Shown here: positions 53,467 through 62,380 of the stretch, piece after piece
Position numbering within the stretch: position 1 is the stretch's first letter
Layout of the letters: each line of letters starts with the position of its first letter
Origin: Myxococcota bacterium
GTDB lineage: Bacteria; Myxococcota; JAJVIH01
Assembly (NCBI GenBank): GCA_022072125.1
Contig: JAJVIH010000013.1
Coordinates: 33,377-97,376, forward strand
Length of the DNA stretch: 64,000 nt
Direction: 5' to 3'
Translations under genes and position numbers: made by a program
The notes under the pieces: generated by a model
Database searches by the model: none
What the model saw: the letters and a program-made list of their open reading frames with translations, nothing else
Told to the model about the DNA's origin: nothing

Positions 53467-54738
53467 ATGCGGCGGCTGATTTACCAACTTGAGCAATGGC
53501 TCTCCAGCACTCTGAGCACCGGCGACGCGGAGGATGGCCTGCGGCCGCCCCAGCGGCTCTGGTCCAAACAGGTGGGTCTTGCGTTGCCCGCTGTTTTTTG
53601 CATGCTGGCCTGGCTGCCCTCGCTGCGTCCCGTGATAGCCGTGCCGCCATGGATATTTTCCGGATACTGGCTGTTGGCCGCCATCGCGCAGGGATTGCTG
53701 AACCGCTGGGCGATGCGCAATCACAATGGTTGGCGGTTCGCGATTATCGGCGCTTTCCTGCTGGGGGTGTTTCACCAGGCCGCCATCAATGGCGCCATTT
53801 GGGTCAGCGGGGATCCCTTCAGCCCGCTGAGTTTGTTGGGTGTTCTGGCGATGTTTTTTCAGGCCAGCCTGATGCGGGTGAATCATCCGGCTGTGCAGGT
53901 TTCCTGGCTGGTCTGGGGTTTCGCCGCCAGCGCCGCGTTTGTGATCGGCACGGACAAACCGGTCACCTGGAGTATTTTTCCGGCTTTCGCGGCGACCATG
54001 GGCGCCATCTCCGCCGGCATGCTCGCCCGCAACCTGGAGCGCAACCGGCTGAAGCAGAAACTCTACGCCAAACTCACCCTGCGCGTGGCCCAACTGGAGC
54101 GCGATCGTTTGGGCCGGGAATTGCACGATGGATTCGGCAGCGAACTGGTGGGCATGAAATTCAGCCTGCGGCGCGCGATCTCCCTGCTGGAACGGGACCG
54201 CAATGTTGAAAAAGCCCTGTGGATTCTCCGGCAATTGCATGATCAATCGAATAACCACCTGTCGGATTTGCGGTCGCTGATCGGCGTATTGAGGTCCGAT
54301 GGCGCGTTCGCCCACGAACTTTCCGATGAACTTCGCGAACTGGGCGAGCGGATGTTCACGCCCGCCGGGGTGGAGTTCCGCTATCATTATTTTGGCGGAC
54401 AACCAGGGGAAAATATTCCGGTGGAAACCGTGTTGACCCTGCGCATGGTGTTCCGGGAGTTTGCGGCGAACACGCTCAAACATTCCGGTTGCAGCGAGGT
54501 CACTTGCCGCTTTCATTGTTTGCCTGAGAAGATAGAGTTGTTGTGCGAGGACAATGGTGTCGGCATGGACATGAACGCCGGAGGACGGCGATCCGGGCTC
54601 GATAATATCGGTCATCGCGTCATGGAACTGGGGGGAAACGCGTTGTTTGATTCACAACCAGGCGGAGGATTCAAATGCCAGTTGATCATTCCCTTGAAAA
54701 CCATCGAAAAGCCGGGAACCATCAAAACGGGGGCGTGA
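53467..54738 (+). CDS. NarX/DesK-type sensor histidine kinase
   Basis: Protein of 423 aa. Six membrane helices (about 36-190) form the input domain without a large loop, so it may sense the membrane itself or a small lipophilic signal. The HisKA_3 motif is RLGRELHDGFGSEL with His220. The ATPase domain shows REFAANTLKHSG (N box) and EDNGVGMD (G1). The start is uncertain: ATG 53467 follows the TATAAC hexamer by only 9 bp, which would mean a leaderless or nearly leaderless transcript; an in-frame ATG at 53350 overlaps operator-like repeats. Its stop overlaps the regulator gene (TGATG). Confidence 0.85.
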   Translation: MRRLIYQLEQWLSSTLSTGDAEDGLRPPQRLWSKQVGLALPAVFCMLAWLPSLRPVIAVPPWIFSGYWLLAAIAQGLLNRWAMRNHNGWRFAIIGAFLLGVFHQAAINGAIWVSGDPFSPLSLLGVLAMFFQASLMRVNHPAVQVSWLVWGFAASAAFVIGTDKPVTWSIFPAFAATMGAISAGMLARNLERNRLKQKLYAKLTLRVAQLERDRLGRELHDGFGSELVGMKFSLRRAISLLERDRNVEKALWILRQLHDQSNNHLSDLRSLIGVLRSDGAFAHELSDELRELGERMFTPAGVEFRYHYFGGQPGENIPVETVLTLRMVFREFAANTLKHSGCSEVTCRFHCLPEKIELLCEDNGVGMDMNAGGRRSGLDNIGHRVMELGGNALFDSQPGGGFKCQLIIPLKTIEKPGTIKTGA

Positions 54739-55397
54739 TGACAAGGACCCAGGGCATACAGGTCGTGGTGGTTGAGGATGATCCGGCCCAGACTGAAACC
54801 TACTTGGAGGTGTTGGGCCGCGAACCGGATATCCGTGTGTTGGGAGCCTACCACAGCGCCATCAATTTCCTGGCCAAGGCGGAGTCATTGTTGCCCCAGG
54901 TGGTGATCATGGACCTGGGATTGCCGGGAATTGACGGCATCGAAGCCACCTGGCAACTCAAGAAAAAGCTTCCCAATACCCGGGTGATCGTGATGACCAT
55001 CTTTGATGACGCCGAGCGCATCACCCAGGCCATCATGGCTGGCGCCGATGGTTACCTCATCAAAAGCCGGGACGATGAAGTGCAGACGCTGGGAGAATCG
55101 GTGCGCAACGCCCTGCGCGGCGAATCCCCCATGTCAGGCGTCGTGGCCCGCAAGGTGCTGGAGATTTTCCGGGAATCCTCGCCCAGGACTCCTGTTCCGC
55201 AGGATTCCGGCGATGGAGCGTTGACCCGCCGGGAACGGGAAATCCTGGATTTTCTTGTCAGCGGCATGACCCACAAACAGGTGGCCGAGCAACTGGATAT
55301 CCGCCCCAACACGGTGCGCACGCATATCCAGCAAATCTACAAGAAACTGCAGGTCAAAACCCGCGGTCAACTCGTCAACAAAGTCCTGCGGAGGTGA
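54738..55397 (+). CDS. NarL/LuxR-family response regulator
   Basis: Protein of 219 aa. The receiver domain has VVEDDPA, phosphorylated Asp59 (VIMDLGLPG) and Lys109 (YLIKSRDD). The C-terminal LuxR-type HTH (about 158-215) shows LTRREREILDFLVSGM and IRPNTVRTHIQQIYKKL. It is the partner of the histidine kinase, whose stop codon overlaps its ATG. NarL-type regulators bind short inverted repeats, so the elements at 53016-53426 are possible targets for self-control and for the gsp operon; this is inference. Confidence 0.93.
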   Translation: MTRTQGIQVVVVEDDPAQTETYLEVLGREPDIRVLGAYHSAINFLAKAESLLPQVVIMDLGLPGIDGIEATWQLKKKLPNTRVIVMTIFDDAERITQAIMAGADGYLIKSRDDEVQTLGESVRNALRGESPMSGVVARKVLEIFRESSPRTPVPQDSGDGALTRREREILDFLVSGMTHKQVAEQLDIRPNTVRTHIQQIYKKLQVKTRGQLVNKVLRR

Positions 55398-55483
55398 TCC
55401 GCCTCCGGCGGCCCTTTCGGGCGCAATGAATTGGTATCCGCCGCTTCAACCGGACTATACTCCATTCTGACTCAGGCGGATTC

Positions 55484-56020
55484 ATGTACTGGTTGCTGCT
55501 GCCAATCGCGGTCATGTTGGGCCATATGTCGGCGCACGCCGCTCATGCGGACAAACGCGGTTTTTTATCCGCCATCGGCCGTCCGGCGCTGGTGTCCACC
55601 ATTGTGCTGTCGCCCCTGTTCATGGTGGGTTATCAACTCTTCCCCTCGTGGAGCCTGGGATATGTGATGAACGTGGACGAGGGCGGAACCATATTCGCGC
55701 TCATTCTGGCCGCGGGGATTCCAGTCATGTCCCTGGCGGGCGCCGGTATTGGCTGGGTGCTGGCCCGTTCGGGAGGACTTTCCCTGGGCGCTCTCGCGGT
55801 GGAGGGGTTGATCGCAGTGGCGGTCATCGCCCTGGGCTCCCGTGCGGTGCTGGAAGTGGGGGAGTACTGGGAGTTTCAAAGCAATGTGACGGTCAGCGGC
55901 TTCCGCAACCCGAAATTCGTGCTTTACTTCGTGACCGCGAATGTGCTGGTGGCTGGGTCGGTCGGCTATTTTCTGCGCCCCGTCCTCAAGGGCAAACAAA
56001 CCGTTCCCCGTGCGCGTTGA
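55484..56020 (+). CDS. Small integral membrane protein of unknown function
   Basis: Protein of 178 aa with four predicted membrane helices (about 1-20, 33-55, 68-92, 98-120) and a fifth near 145-165. There are no motifs I recognise. It follows the response regulator by 86 bp on the same strand and may belong to the same transcript. The sequence between helices contains MNVDEGGTIFA and VGEYWEFQSNVTVSGF. Confidence 0.6.
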   Translation: MYWLLLPIAVMLGHMSAHAAHADKRGFLSAIGRPALVSTIVLSPLFMVGYQLFPSWSLGYVMNVDEGGTIFALILAAGIPVMSLAGAGIGWVLARSGGLSLGALAVEGLIAVAVIALGSRAVLEVGEYWEFQSNVTVSGFRNPKFVLYFVTANVLVAGSVGYFLRPVLKGKQTVPRAR

Positions 56021-56127
56021 ATGGATGACGCGGAGCTTCCATCCGGAAGAACGCCATAGCCAGCCTGAATCCGGGAGCGCTTGGGCGAAAGTCAACGGGA
56101 ACCGGTTTCCCGCGCAAAACCCCAACC

Positions 56128-56394
56128 TTACCAGATGCTGGTCTGGATATTCGCATTGGGCTTGATCAGGACATCCACAATGGCGCGCTCGAAGAAATTG
56201 GTGCGCGCGCGCAGGCTTTCATCCACCCGCTCGTTGAAGAGATCGCGGCCTTCCTTGATTTCGTCGGCCAGGGACTCGAACAGGTTGTCCTCCTGCAAGC
56301 CCTTGACGATCTTTTCCTTATTGTAGAGCGCGAGGTCCGAAGCGATGGCCCGGGCCAGCCGGTTTGCGGCCTCGGGAGTATTGATCTTGGCCAT
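56128..56394 (-). CDS. Small conserved-type helical protein
   Basis: Protein of 88 aa, mostly helical and charged (NRLARAIASDLALYNKEKI, ESLADEIKEGRDLFNERV, ARTNFFERAIVDVLIK), without cysteines or membrane segments. The pattern resembles small uncharacterised proteins of deltaproteobacteria, but I cannot name the family. It begins 6 bp after the stop of the MinD-like fusion gene, with AAGGA inside the end of that gene, so the two are translated from one transcript and may interact. Confidence 0.7.
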   Translation of the reverse strand: MAKINTPEAANRLARAIASDLALYNKEKIVKGLQEDNLFESLADEIKEGRDLFNERVDESLRARTNFFERAIVDVLIKPNANIQTSIW

Positions 56395-56400
56395 GGGTCA

Positions 56401-58440
56401 TCAATCCTTTCCCATGGCAAAGATATTAAGGGTGCTGTTCCGTCTTGTAAATATTTTCGTTCCTTCGTCTCCGGACCCGTTCCGGAATGAGCCACCCGCG
56501 TGGCTGGTCACCACCGCCTGCTGGGACTGCTGACTTTGCTCCTTTTCACGGAGTTGGGGCTCCCATTGGGCGACCAGTTTTTCGCTGTCCAGCCCCAATT
56601 CCCGGGCGATGCTGCGCAGATATCCCCGGCAGTAGGTGGCGGCCGGCAGGGCTTCTATGCTCCCGGATTCAATGCCCCTGATATGGTCGGCCTTGATGCG
56701 CGTGCGGACTTCCAGGTCCTGAACGCTGATGCCGCGCGCCTCGCGCAGCCGGGCCAGTTGTGGTCCGGTCCAGATGGTGTCGCTGGGAAAACCCAGTTCC
56801 TCGGCCGGCTTCAATCCGGATGGAATGGACAATGGCGGCATCGAGGGGCGGCTGCGCACCCGCTGACCGGCGATCGGATGGGCGGGCACCACGGTGGTCG
56901 GGAAAACCGCCGTTTGGGAGATGGGCCGTAACCCCGGACCCGAATCCCGCGCCGTGGCGGCAGGCTTCGCGGGAAGCGAAGACGGCGCGCTGGCGGCTTC
57001 CCGCGCGGGGGCGGCGGTCAAAGATCCGGCCCGCGCATTCACTGCCGGAATGGCTCCACCCGCGGCGCCGGAGGAATCAGCCTCCGCCTCGACAAGTTGA
57101 AAACCCAGGTCCATCTCTTCGACAATCTCCACGTCGAGAGAAATATCCTCGTCTTCTTCCGTAGCCGGAGCAGGTGCAGGTTGGATGAGGGCTTCCCGGG
57201 ACTCCAGCGGCAGGCTGACGGTGGCCTCGCACCATTCCTGGTAATGGTGGCGTCCATCCGCCTTCCATTCGTTCGCCAGCCAGCCGTCATAGTGCTCGCG
57301 CCGGCGCGGGTCTTGCAGGGTCGCGGCGGCCTGGTTCAGAACAATGCGGATGCTCGACCGCTCCGCGGAGGAGCACAATCCTTCGGAAGCGGCGCTTCCG
57401 GCCGCAAGCAGGGAGTCGAGTTCCGCGCGCGCCGGGGCGATATCCTCCGCGGCGCAGTCGCGCGGGAGTCCCAGCAGATCGTAGTAATCCCGGTTGGCCC
57501 ATGAACGCACCGCCGCCGTGTTTGCGCCGGCGTCCAGTTGAGCGGCCAGGTGGTGCATGGATGCCGCGATCTCCGGATCCAACGAGCAGGGTCTGCGGTT
57601 GCGCACGCCTTCCAGCACCAGTTCGCTGAAGGGGAAAAACGGCCCCGCCACCGCGGGCAATCCGTGAGCCAGGCTGAGCAGGCGCGCGATGGCGGCGGCG
57701 TATTCCGGCTCTCCGGCGCGGCGCACCATGTTGACCACCACCGCCATGCCGAAGCCGGCCAACCCGGTTTCGTACCGGCTGGAGATGGCGGGATCGTTTT
57801 TTTCGATGCGCGCCAACACCTCGCCAATGCCTGGGCATCCATTCGGGCCGCGGGTTTGCGCGGCGGTGTTCAGCAACCTGCGGGCGCGGGTGGAGGTTTC
57901 ATGCAGCCAGCATTTGCGGACAAACGCCGCACGGGCGAACTGGTGCGCCGATTGGATGGCGGTGGGATCGGGGGTGGTCACCAGCACCCGGCTCGACGCG
58001 GCGCCGAACATATCCAGGGTATGCAGGGAGGAGCCCGCGCCCAGATCGATCACCACCACATCCGCCGGCAGGGCGCGGAGCCGCCGCAGCAGCTTCATGC
58101 GCTGCACATGCTTGAGGGAGTTGAACTCGGCGGGATCGCGGCCGGCGGCGATCAGATAAGGTTGACCGGGCGCCGCGCCCATGATCAGGCCGTGAATCGA
58201 GGCTTCGGTTTTTTCCAGCAGGTCGAGCAATCCCAGTTCGGGCTCGCGCACGCCCAGCAGCACATGCAGATCGGAACCGCCCGCGTCGCCATCCACCAGG
58301 CAGACGCTCTTGCCCGCGGCGGCGAAAGCGGCGGCGAGGTTGACCGAGACAAAGCTCTTGCCAACTCCCCCCTTGCCGCCGCCGACCGCAATCACATGCG
58401 GCGTGCGTTCGAGTTCCATATCCTTGCATGATGCGGGCAT
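56401..58440 (-). CDS. MinD/FlhG-like ATPase fused to J-like and RodZ-type HTH domains
   Basis: Protein of 679 aa with three modules. Residues 14-310 are a MinD/ParA-type ATPase with the deviant Walker A GGGKGGVGKS (20-29), LVDGDAGGSDLH and VVVIDLGAG. Residues 318-390 look like a J domain (NRDYYDLLGLP ... DPRRREHYD), but the HPD motif that activates Hsp70 is missing. After an acidic and Ala/Pro-rich linker (about 420-555), residues 559-625 form a Cro/RodZ-like HTH (ARLREARGISVQDLEVRTRI). No MinD membrane helix is seen. It may position a polar or cytoskeletal complex. The ATG at 58440 has GGAG six bases upstream. Confidence 0.85.
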   Translation of the reverse strand: MPASCKDMELERTPHVIAVGGGKGGVGKSFVSVNLAAAFAAAGKSVCLVDGDAGGSDLHVLLGVREPELGLLDLLEKTEASIHGLIMGAAPGQPYLIAAGRDPAEFNSLKHVQRMKLLRRLRALPADVVVIDLGAGSSLHTLDMFGAASSRVLVTTPDPTAIQSAHQFARAAFVRKCWLHETSTRARRLLNTAAQTRGPNGCPGIGEVLARIEKNDPAISSRYETGLAGFGMAVVVNMVRRAGEPEYAAAIARLLSLAHGLPAVAGPFFPFSELVLEGVRNRRPCSLDPEIAASMHHLAAQLDAGANTAAVRSWANRDYYDLLGLPRDCAAEDIAPARAELDSLLAAGSAASEGLCSSAERSSIRIVLNQAAATLQDPRRREHYDGWLANEWKADGRHHYQEWCEATVSLPLESREALIQPAPAPATEEDEDISLDVEIVEEMDLGFQLVEAEADSSGAAGGAIPAVNARAGSLTAAPAREAASAPSSLPAKPAATARDSGPGLRPISQTAVFPTTVVPAHPIAGQRVRSRPSMPPLSIPSGLKPAEELGFPSDTIWTGPQLARLREARGISVQDLEVRTRIKADHIRGIESGSIEALPAATYCRGYLRSIARELGLDSEKLVAQWEPQLREKEQSQQSQQAVVTSHAGGSFRNGSGDEGTKIFTRRNSTLNIFAMGKD

Positions 58441-58663
58441 GACTGGCTCCAGACTGCGTGGTAAACCCCGACCATCACATCGTGAATTGAAACAGAACCA
58501 TGGCAACTTTTTGTATCCTTGAATAGAGGGGCTTTGATGTGTCTGACACTTTGAACAAGTTTGATGGATCACAGCCCATACCCGCCTGGAACAACGCTCC
58601 GGGGGGAATGGCGTTTATCCATTCCAGGCTGGAACGCCGGTTTCAGCGACAAGGACGTTTCAC

Positions 58664-60190
58664 TTGACACGCGACTGGATTCCACCCCTGCCCGAAACCC
58701 TGCCCGCGTTATTGGAGCGGCAATGCGCCCGGCGCGGCGGCGATCTGTTCCTGTTGTCGGATGCCGGAAACGCGAGTTGGTCCGCGGTGCGGACCCACGC
58801 CCGCGGGTTGGCGCGGACCCTGATGAAATCCGGCGTCCGCCCGGGGGATACCGTCGCGCTGCTTTGCGACAATGAACCTGCCTTCATCTTCGCGGCGATG
58901 GCCGCCTGGTATGCGGGGGCGGTGCTGCAACCGGTGAATACGCGGTTGCATGATCGCGAGATGATCACCCTGCTCAATCACTCGGAAGCGGCGGCGATCC
59001 TGGCGGGGGAGAACCATGCCGGCCGCGGCCGCCTGCTGGCGGGAGCGCTGGAGAAACCCGCCACGGTCATTCCCGCCAGCGCGGCGGATGAAGCGGGCGG
59101 TTCGGCGGACACGGATTTTCCCGGCCTGTTCGCGGATCCCCATGCGGTCAGCACCCTGATGTATACCTCCGGAACCACCGGTTCTCCCAAGGGCGCCATG
59201 ATCACCCCATGGATGCAGTTGGTGAACGCCAGGGCGATGGGCGAGCGCAAACAGGTGAGCGACCAGGATCGTTTCCTATGCACGCTGCCGCTGTTCCACG
59301 CCAACGCCCTGGTGGCTTCGTTCATCCAGATTCTGTACGCGGGAGGATCACTGGCGCTGTTGCCGGGATTCTCCGTCAAGACTTTTCTGGACGATGTCCG
59401 CCGCTTCGATGTCACCGCGTTTTCGGGCGTGCCCACCATCTTCGCCATTCTCAACGAAATCCGTTCGCGTTCCGGCGGGTCCTTCCCCCGGCTGCGCTTC
59501 TGCGCCTGCGGCGGCGCGCCCATGCCCGCCGATGTGCTCGCCCGTTTCGAGGAGTCCTATGGCGCCCGGATTCTGGAAGGATACGGCATGACCGAAACCA
59601 CCTGTGCGGTGACCGGCAATCCGTGGGAAGGGCCGCGGCGCACGGGTTCCATTGGTTCCCCGCTGGCGGATTTCCAACTCCGGATCGTGGATGACGCGGG
59701 CCAGGAACTTCCGGACGGCGAAGTGGGAGAAATTCTGGTGCGCGGTGATTCCAATACCCTGGGTTACCGGAACGACCCGGAGCGGACCGCGGAACTGTTG
59801 CACGGCGGCTGGCTTCACACCGGCGATCTGGGGCGCCGCGCCAGCGACGGATTTTTTTATATCGCCGGCCGGAAAAAGGACCTGATCATCCGCGGCGGAG
59901 TGAATATCCACCCCATCGAAATCGAAGGCGTGCTGTACCGCATGCCGGGAGTGGCGCAGGCGGCGGTGATCGGCGACCCGGACGCCATTTGGGGGCAAAC
60001 GGTTCACGCCTGCATTCAGCCCGCGGATGGTGTTGCGCTGAACGCGGATCAGGTACGCCAGTTCGTCGCCGATCATCTGGCGGCGTATAAGGTTCCGGAG
60101 CGGGTGACTTTCTTCGGCGCCCTGCCGGTCAACGCATCCGGAAAAATCCTCAAACAGGAACTGATGCGTCTTGTGGCGGCGAAGCCATGA
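58664..60190 (+). CDS. Acyl-CoA synthetase / AMP-binding ligase
   Basis: Protein of 508 aa that activates a carboxylic acid to its CoA thioester by way of an adenylate. Motifs: YTSGTTGSPKGA (P-loop), GYGMTETTCAVTGNP, the hinge region GDLGRRASDGFFYIAGRKKDLIIRGG (given in two overlapping parts of the family) and NASGKILKQEL with the catalytic Lys near the C-terminus. It starts with TTG at 58664, supported by AAGGA ten bases upstream. The acid is unknown; it could feed the fad-type operon at 7.2-13.5 kb. It is divergent from the MinD-like fusion gene. Confidence 0.93.
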   Translation: MTRDWIPPLPETLPALLERQCARRGGDLFLLSDAGNASWSAVRTHARGLARTLMKSGVRPGDTVALLCDNEPAFIFAAMAAWYAGAVLQPVNTRLHDREMITLLNHSEAAAILAGENHAGRGRLLAGALEKPATVIPASAADEAGGSADTDFPGLFADPHAVSTLMYTSGTTGSPKGAMITPWMQLVNARAMGERKQVSDQDRFLCTLPLFHANALVASFIQILYAGGSLALLPGFSVKTFLDDVRRFDVTAFSGVPTIFAILNEIRSRSGGSFPRLRFCACGGAPMPADVLARFEESYGARILEGYGMTETTCAVTGNPWEGPRRTGSIGSPLADFQLRIVDDAGQELPDGEVGEILVRGDSNTLGYRNDPERTAELLHGGWLHTGDLGRRASDGFFYIAGRKKDLIIRGGVNIHPIEIEGVLYRMPGVAQAAVIGDPDAIWGQTVHACIQPADGVALNADQVRQFVADHLAAYKVPERVTFFGALPVNASGKILKQELMRLVAAKP

Positions 60191-60223
60191 TGGACAGGCC
60201 CCGGCGCGCTCCGGCGGCGGGAC

Positions 60224-62305
60224 CTACCGCATTTCAGAGATATAGGCGCGGATGGCGTCCGCCAATTCGCCGATATGATCCCGCGTGTACTCGTCAATCG
60301 CCTCGTTGTAGGCGGCGCGGTAAGTGCGCGAACCGTATTTCAGTTCGCCGGAGTTGAATGACTCTTCATGGCCATCGGCGAAGGTCAGGGTGATGGCCAT
60401 GGTGAACAGGATGAACTCTCCCATGTCCTCCTTCGAGCGATCCACTTCGTCCACCATGACACGCAGTTTCGCGGTGGCGCGCGGCGCCTTCACGGCGGGG
60501 TCGAATCGCTTGTCATTGACCCGGCGCACCAGTTTGTCCACGAAGCGCCGCACCGCCTCACGTGCGTCGGAATTGGCGTTGATCTGCACATCCAGCGAAG
60601 GCGCATCGAAACGCGACGTCTGGGTGTCCGGAGGAACTGGTTGCTCCTGGACGGGAGGATTCAGCCACTCATTCGGAATACGATCCGGCGGCGGCCTGAC
60701 CTGAATATTCTGTGGAATCAGCTTCTGTAAATCGGGCAGTTCGATACGGATTTCCCCCGGCGGCGCTTGCTGGGGCGAGGGCGGGGGTTGTTCCGGCTCG
60801 CTGGTTTTGGATGGCCTTTGTCCCGGAAGCAGCTTCCGTTTTTCCGGCTTCTCCGGCGGCTGGGGCGGGGAAGGCTGTTGATCCTCCTTCACGGGAGGAA
60901 CCGGAGTATGCATGGCCGGATTCTCCATGTCCGCCTGGGCGGCCGGCGTTTCATCGGGTTGGTTCTCGCGGTCTTTTTTATCCTTCTGGATGGCGAGCCC
61001 CAAAATCAACAGGCCGAACAATCCCGCGCCCACCGCCGCCATGCCCCAGAGAATGATTCGCCCCAGCTTGCGAATCGGCGAATCCGGGGCCTGCGGCGGC
61101 GCCATGACTGGGCCTGGCGGCGGGACCGGTTCGCTGATTGGCGGGGAGGGGAAATGGGCGGCGGAAGGCGCCGGACCGGACGCCGGCGTTGAATGCGGCG
61201 GCGCGGATTGGGGCGGCGGAGCCAACTCCCGCGGCGCAACCGTCTGCACGGGGGCGGAAGCAAACGCGGCCTCCAGTTCCCGGGACAACTGCCCGGCCGA
61301 CGAGAAGCGCTCGCGCGGGTCGTCGGCCATGGCGCGCGCCACCACGTCATCCACCGCGGCGGGCAAGTCCGGTCTCCGTTTGGAGGGCATGGCGCTGACC
61401 CCGCGCGGCGGCGCCCCCGTCAGCAACTCGTACAGAATCACCCCCAGGGCGAAAATGTCGGCGCGCAAATCACCTTCTTCCCCGCGCAAGACCTCCGGCG
61501 CTACATAATATTCGGAGCCCAGCGGCCCGCGGTGGGGCACGCCATCCTCTCCGCTCATCACGCGGGCGATGCCGAAATCCGCCAACAAAGGCTCGCCCGC
61601 GCTGTTGAGCAGGATATTGTCCGGCTTCAGATCGCGGTGAACCATGCGGGCATGGGCGTAATCCAGCGTGGCGCACAGGGAGGAGCAGGTCTTCCGGATG
61701 AAATCCAGCGGCAGCATTTGCCCGCGTTGCTGGTGGTCGCGCAGCACTGTCCGCAGCGATCCGCCTTCGGCCAGTTGCATGGTGTAAAAAAGCCGCCCCC
61801 CGTCCTCCATCAAATCATGGGTGCGGATGATGCCCGGGTGATTCAGTTCCTGTGTCAGCGACAGTTCGGTTTTGAAGCGTTCGACCGCCCGGGGATTCGA
61901 CGCGATCGCCGGGTGCAACAGCTTGAGCGCCTTCACGGTTCCATTCAGTTTGTGGTCGCGGACAAGATAGACCACGCCCATTCCGCCCCGCCCCAACAAC
62001 CGGATGATTTCGAAGCGATCTTCCAGCCGGTCGCCGGGGTTCAACTCCGCGCCAGTCATGGCCGCCACCACTCCGGAGTCGGTTACGGTGCCGCTGGGAA
62101 CGCCATCGCGGCGGGGAGGCGGAGTGCTTGCAAAAGGCGTCATTCCGGGCGGATGAACCGGAAGCGAGGCCGGCTGGGCCGCCGGCGGACTGGACAGGCC
62201 TGCTCCCATGGCCGGTTGCGCGGCCAGCGAAGCGCCGCAGCGCGTGCAATACGCGGCGGCGGCGTCATTGGCGTGAGCGCATCGCGGGCAGGTCAGTTTG
62301 GCCAC
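60224..62305 (-). CDS. Transmembrane Ser/Thr kinase with N-terminal zinc ribbon
   Basis: Protein of 693 aa. A zinc ribbon (Cys6, Cys9, Cys20, Cys23; CPRC and CTRC) opens the chain. The kinase domain follows: GRGGMG (105-110), Lys128, HRDLKPDN (223-230), DFG (243-245), APE. Then come a Pro-rich stretch, a membrane helix (about 395-420), another long Pro/Glu/Lys-rich region and a C-terminal domain (about 590-690) with RFVDKLVRRVNDKRF, not recognised. All classical kinase residues are intact, unlike the DWG kinases at 14-20 kb. The GTG start at 62305 is chosen for GGAGGA five bases upstream. Confidence 0.9.
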   Translation of the reverse strand: MAKLTCPRCAHANDAAAAYCTRCGASLAAQPAMGAGLSSPPAAQPASLPVHPPGMTPFASTPPPRRDGVPSGTVTDSGVVAAMTGAELNPGDRLEDRFEIIRLLGRGGMGVVYLVRDHKLNGTVKALKLLHPAIASNPRAVERFKTELSLTQELNHPGIIRTHDLMEDGGRLFYTMQLAEGGSLRTVLRDHQQRGQMLPLDFIRKTCSSLCATLDYAHARMVHRDLKPDNILLNSAGEPLLADFGIARVMSGEDGVPHRGPLGSEYYVAPEVLRGEEGDLRADIFALGVILYELLTGAPPRGVSAMPSKRRPDLPAAVDDVVARAMADDPRERFSSAGQLSRELEAAFASAPVQTVAPRELAPPPQSAPPHSTPASGPAPSAAHFPSPPISEPVPPPGPVMAPPQAPDSPIRKLGRIILWGMAAVGAGLFGLLILGLAIQKDKKDRENQPDETPAAQADMENPAMHTPVPPVKEDQQPSPPQPPEKPEKRKLLPGQRPSKTSEPEQPPPSPQQAPPGEIRIELPDLQKLIPQNIQVRPPPDRIPNEWLNPPVQEQPVPPDTQTSRFDAPSLDVQINANSDAREAVRRFVDKLVRRVNDKRFDPAVKAPRATAKLRVMVDEVDRSKEDMGEFILFTMAITLTFADGHEESFNSGELKYGSRTYRAAYNEAIDEYTRDHIGELADAIRAYISEMR

Positions 62306-62380
62306 AACAGTCCTCCAGTACATCCTCATCCAGTACAGACGGACTAGGTTCCGGGATTTTTTCACTCCCCGGCCCGGCTT

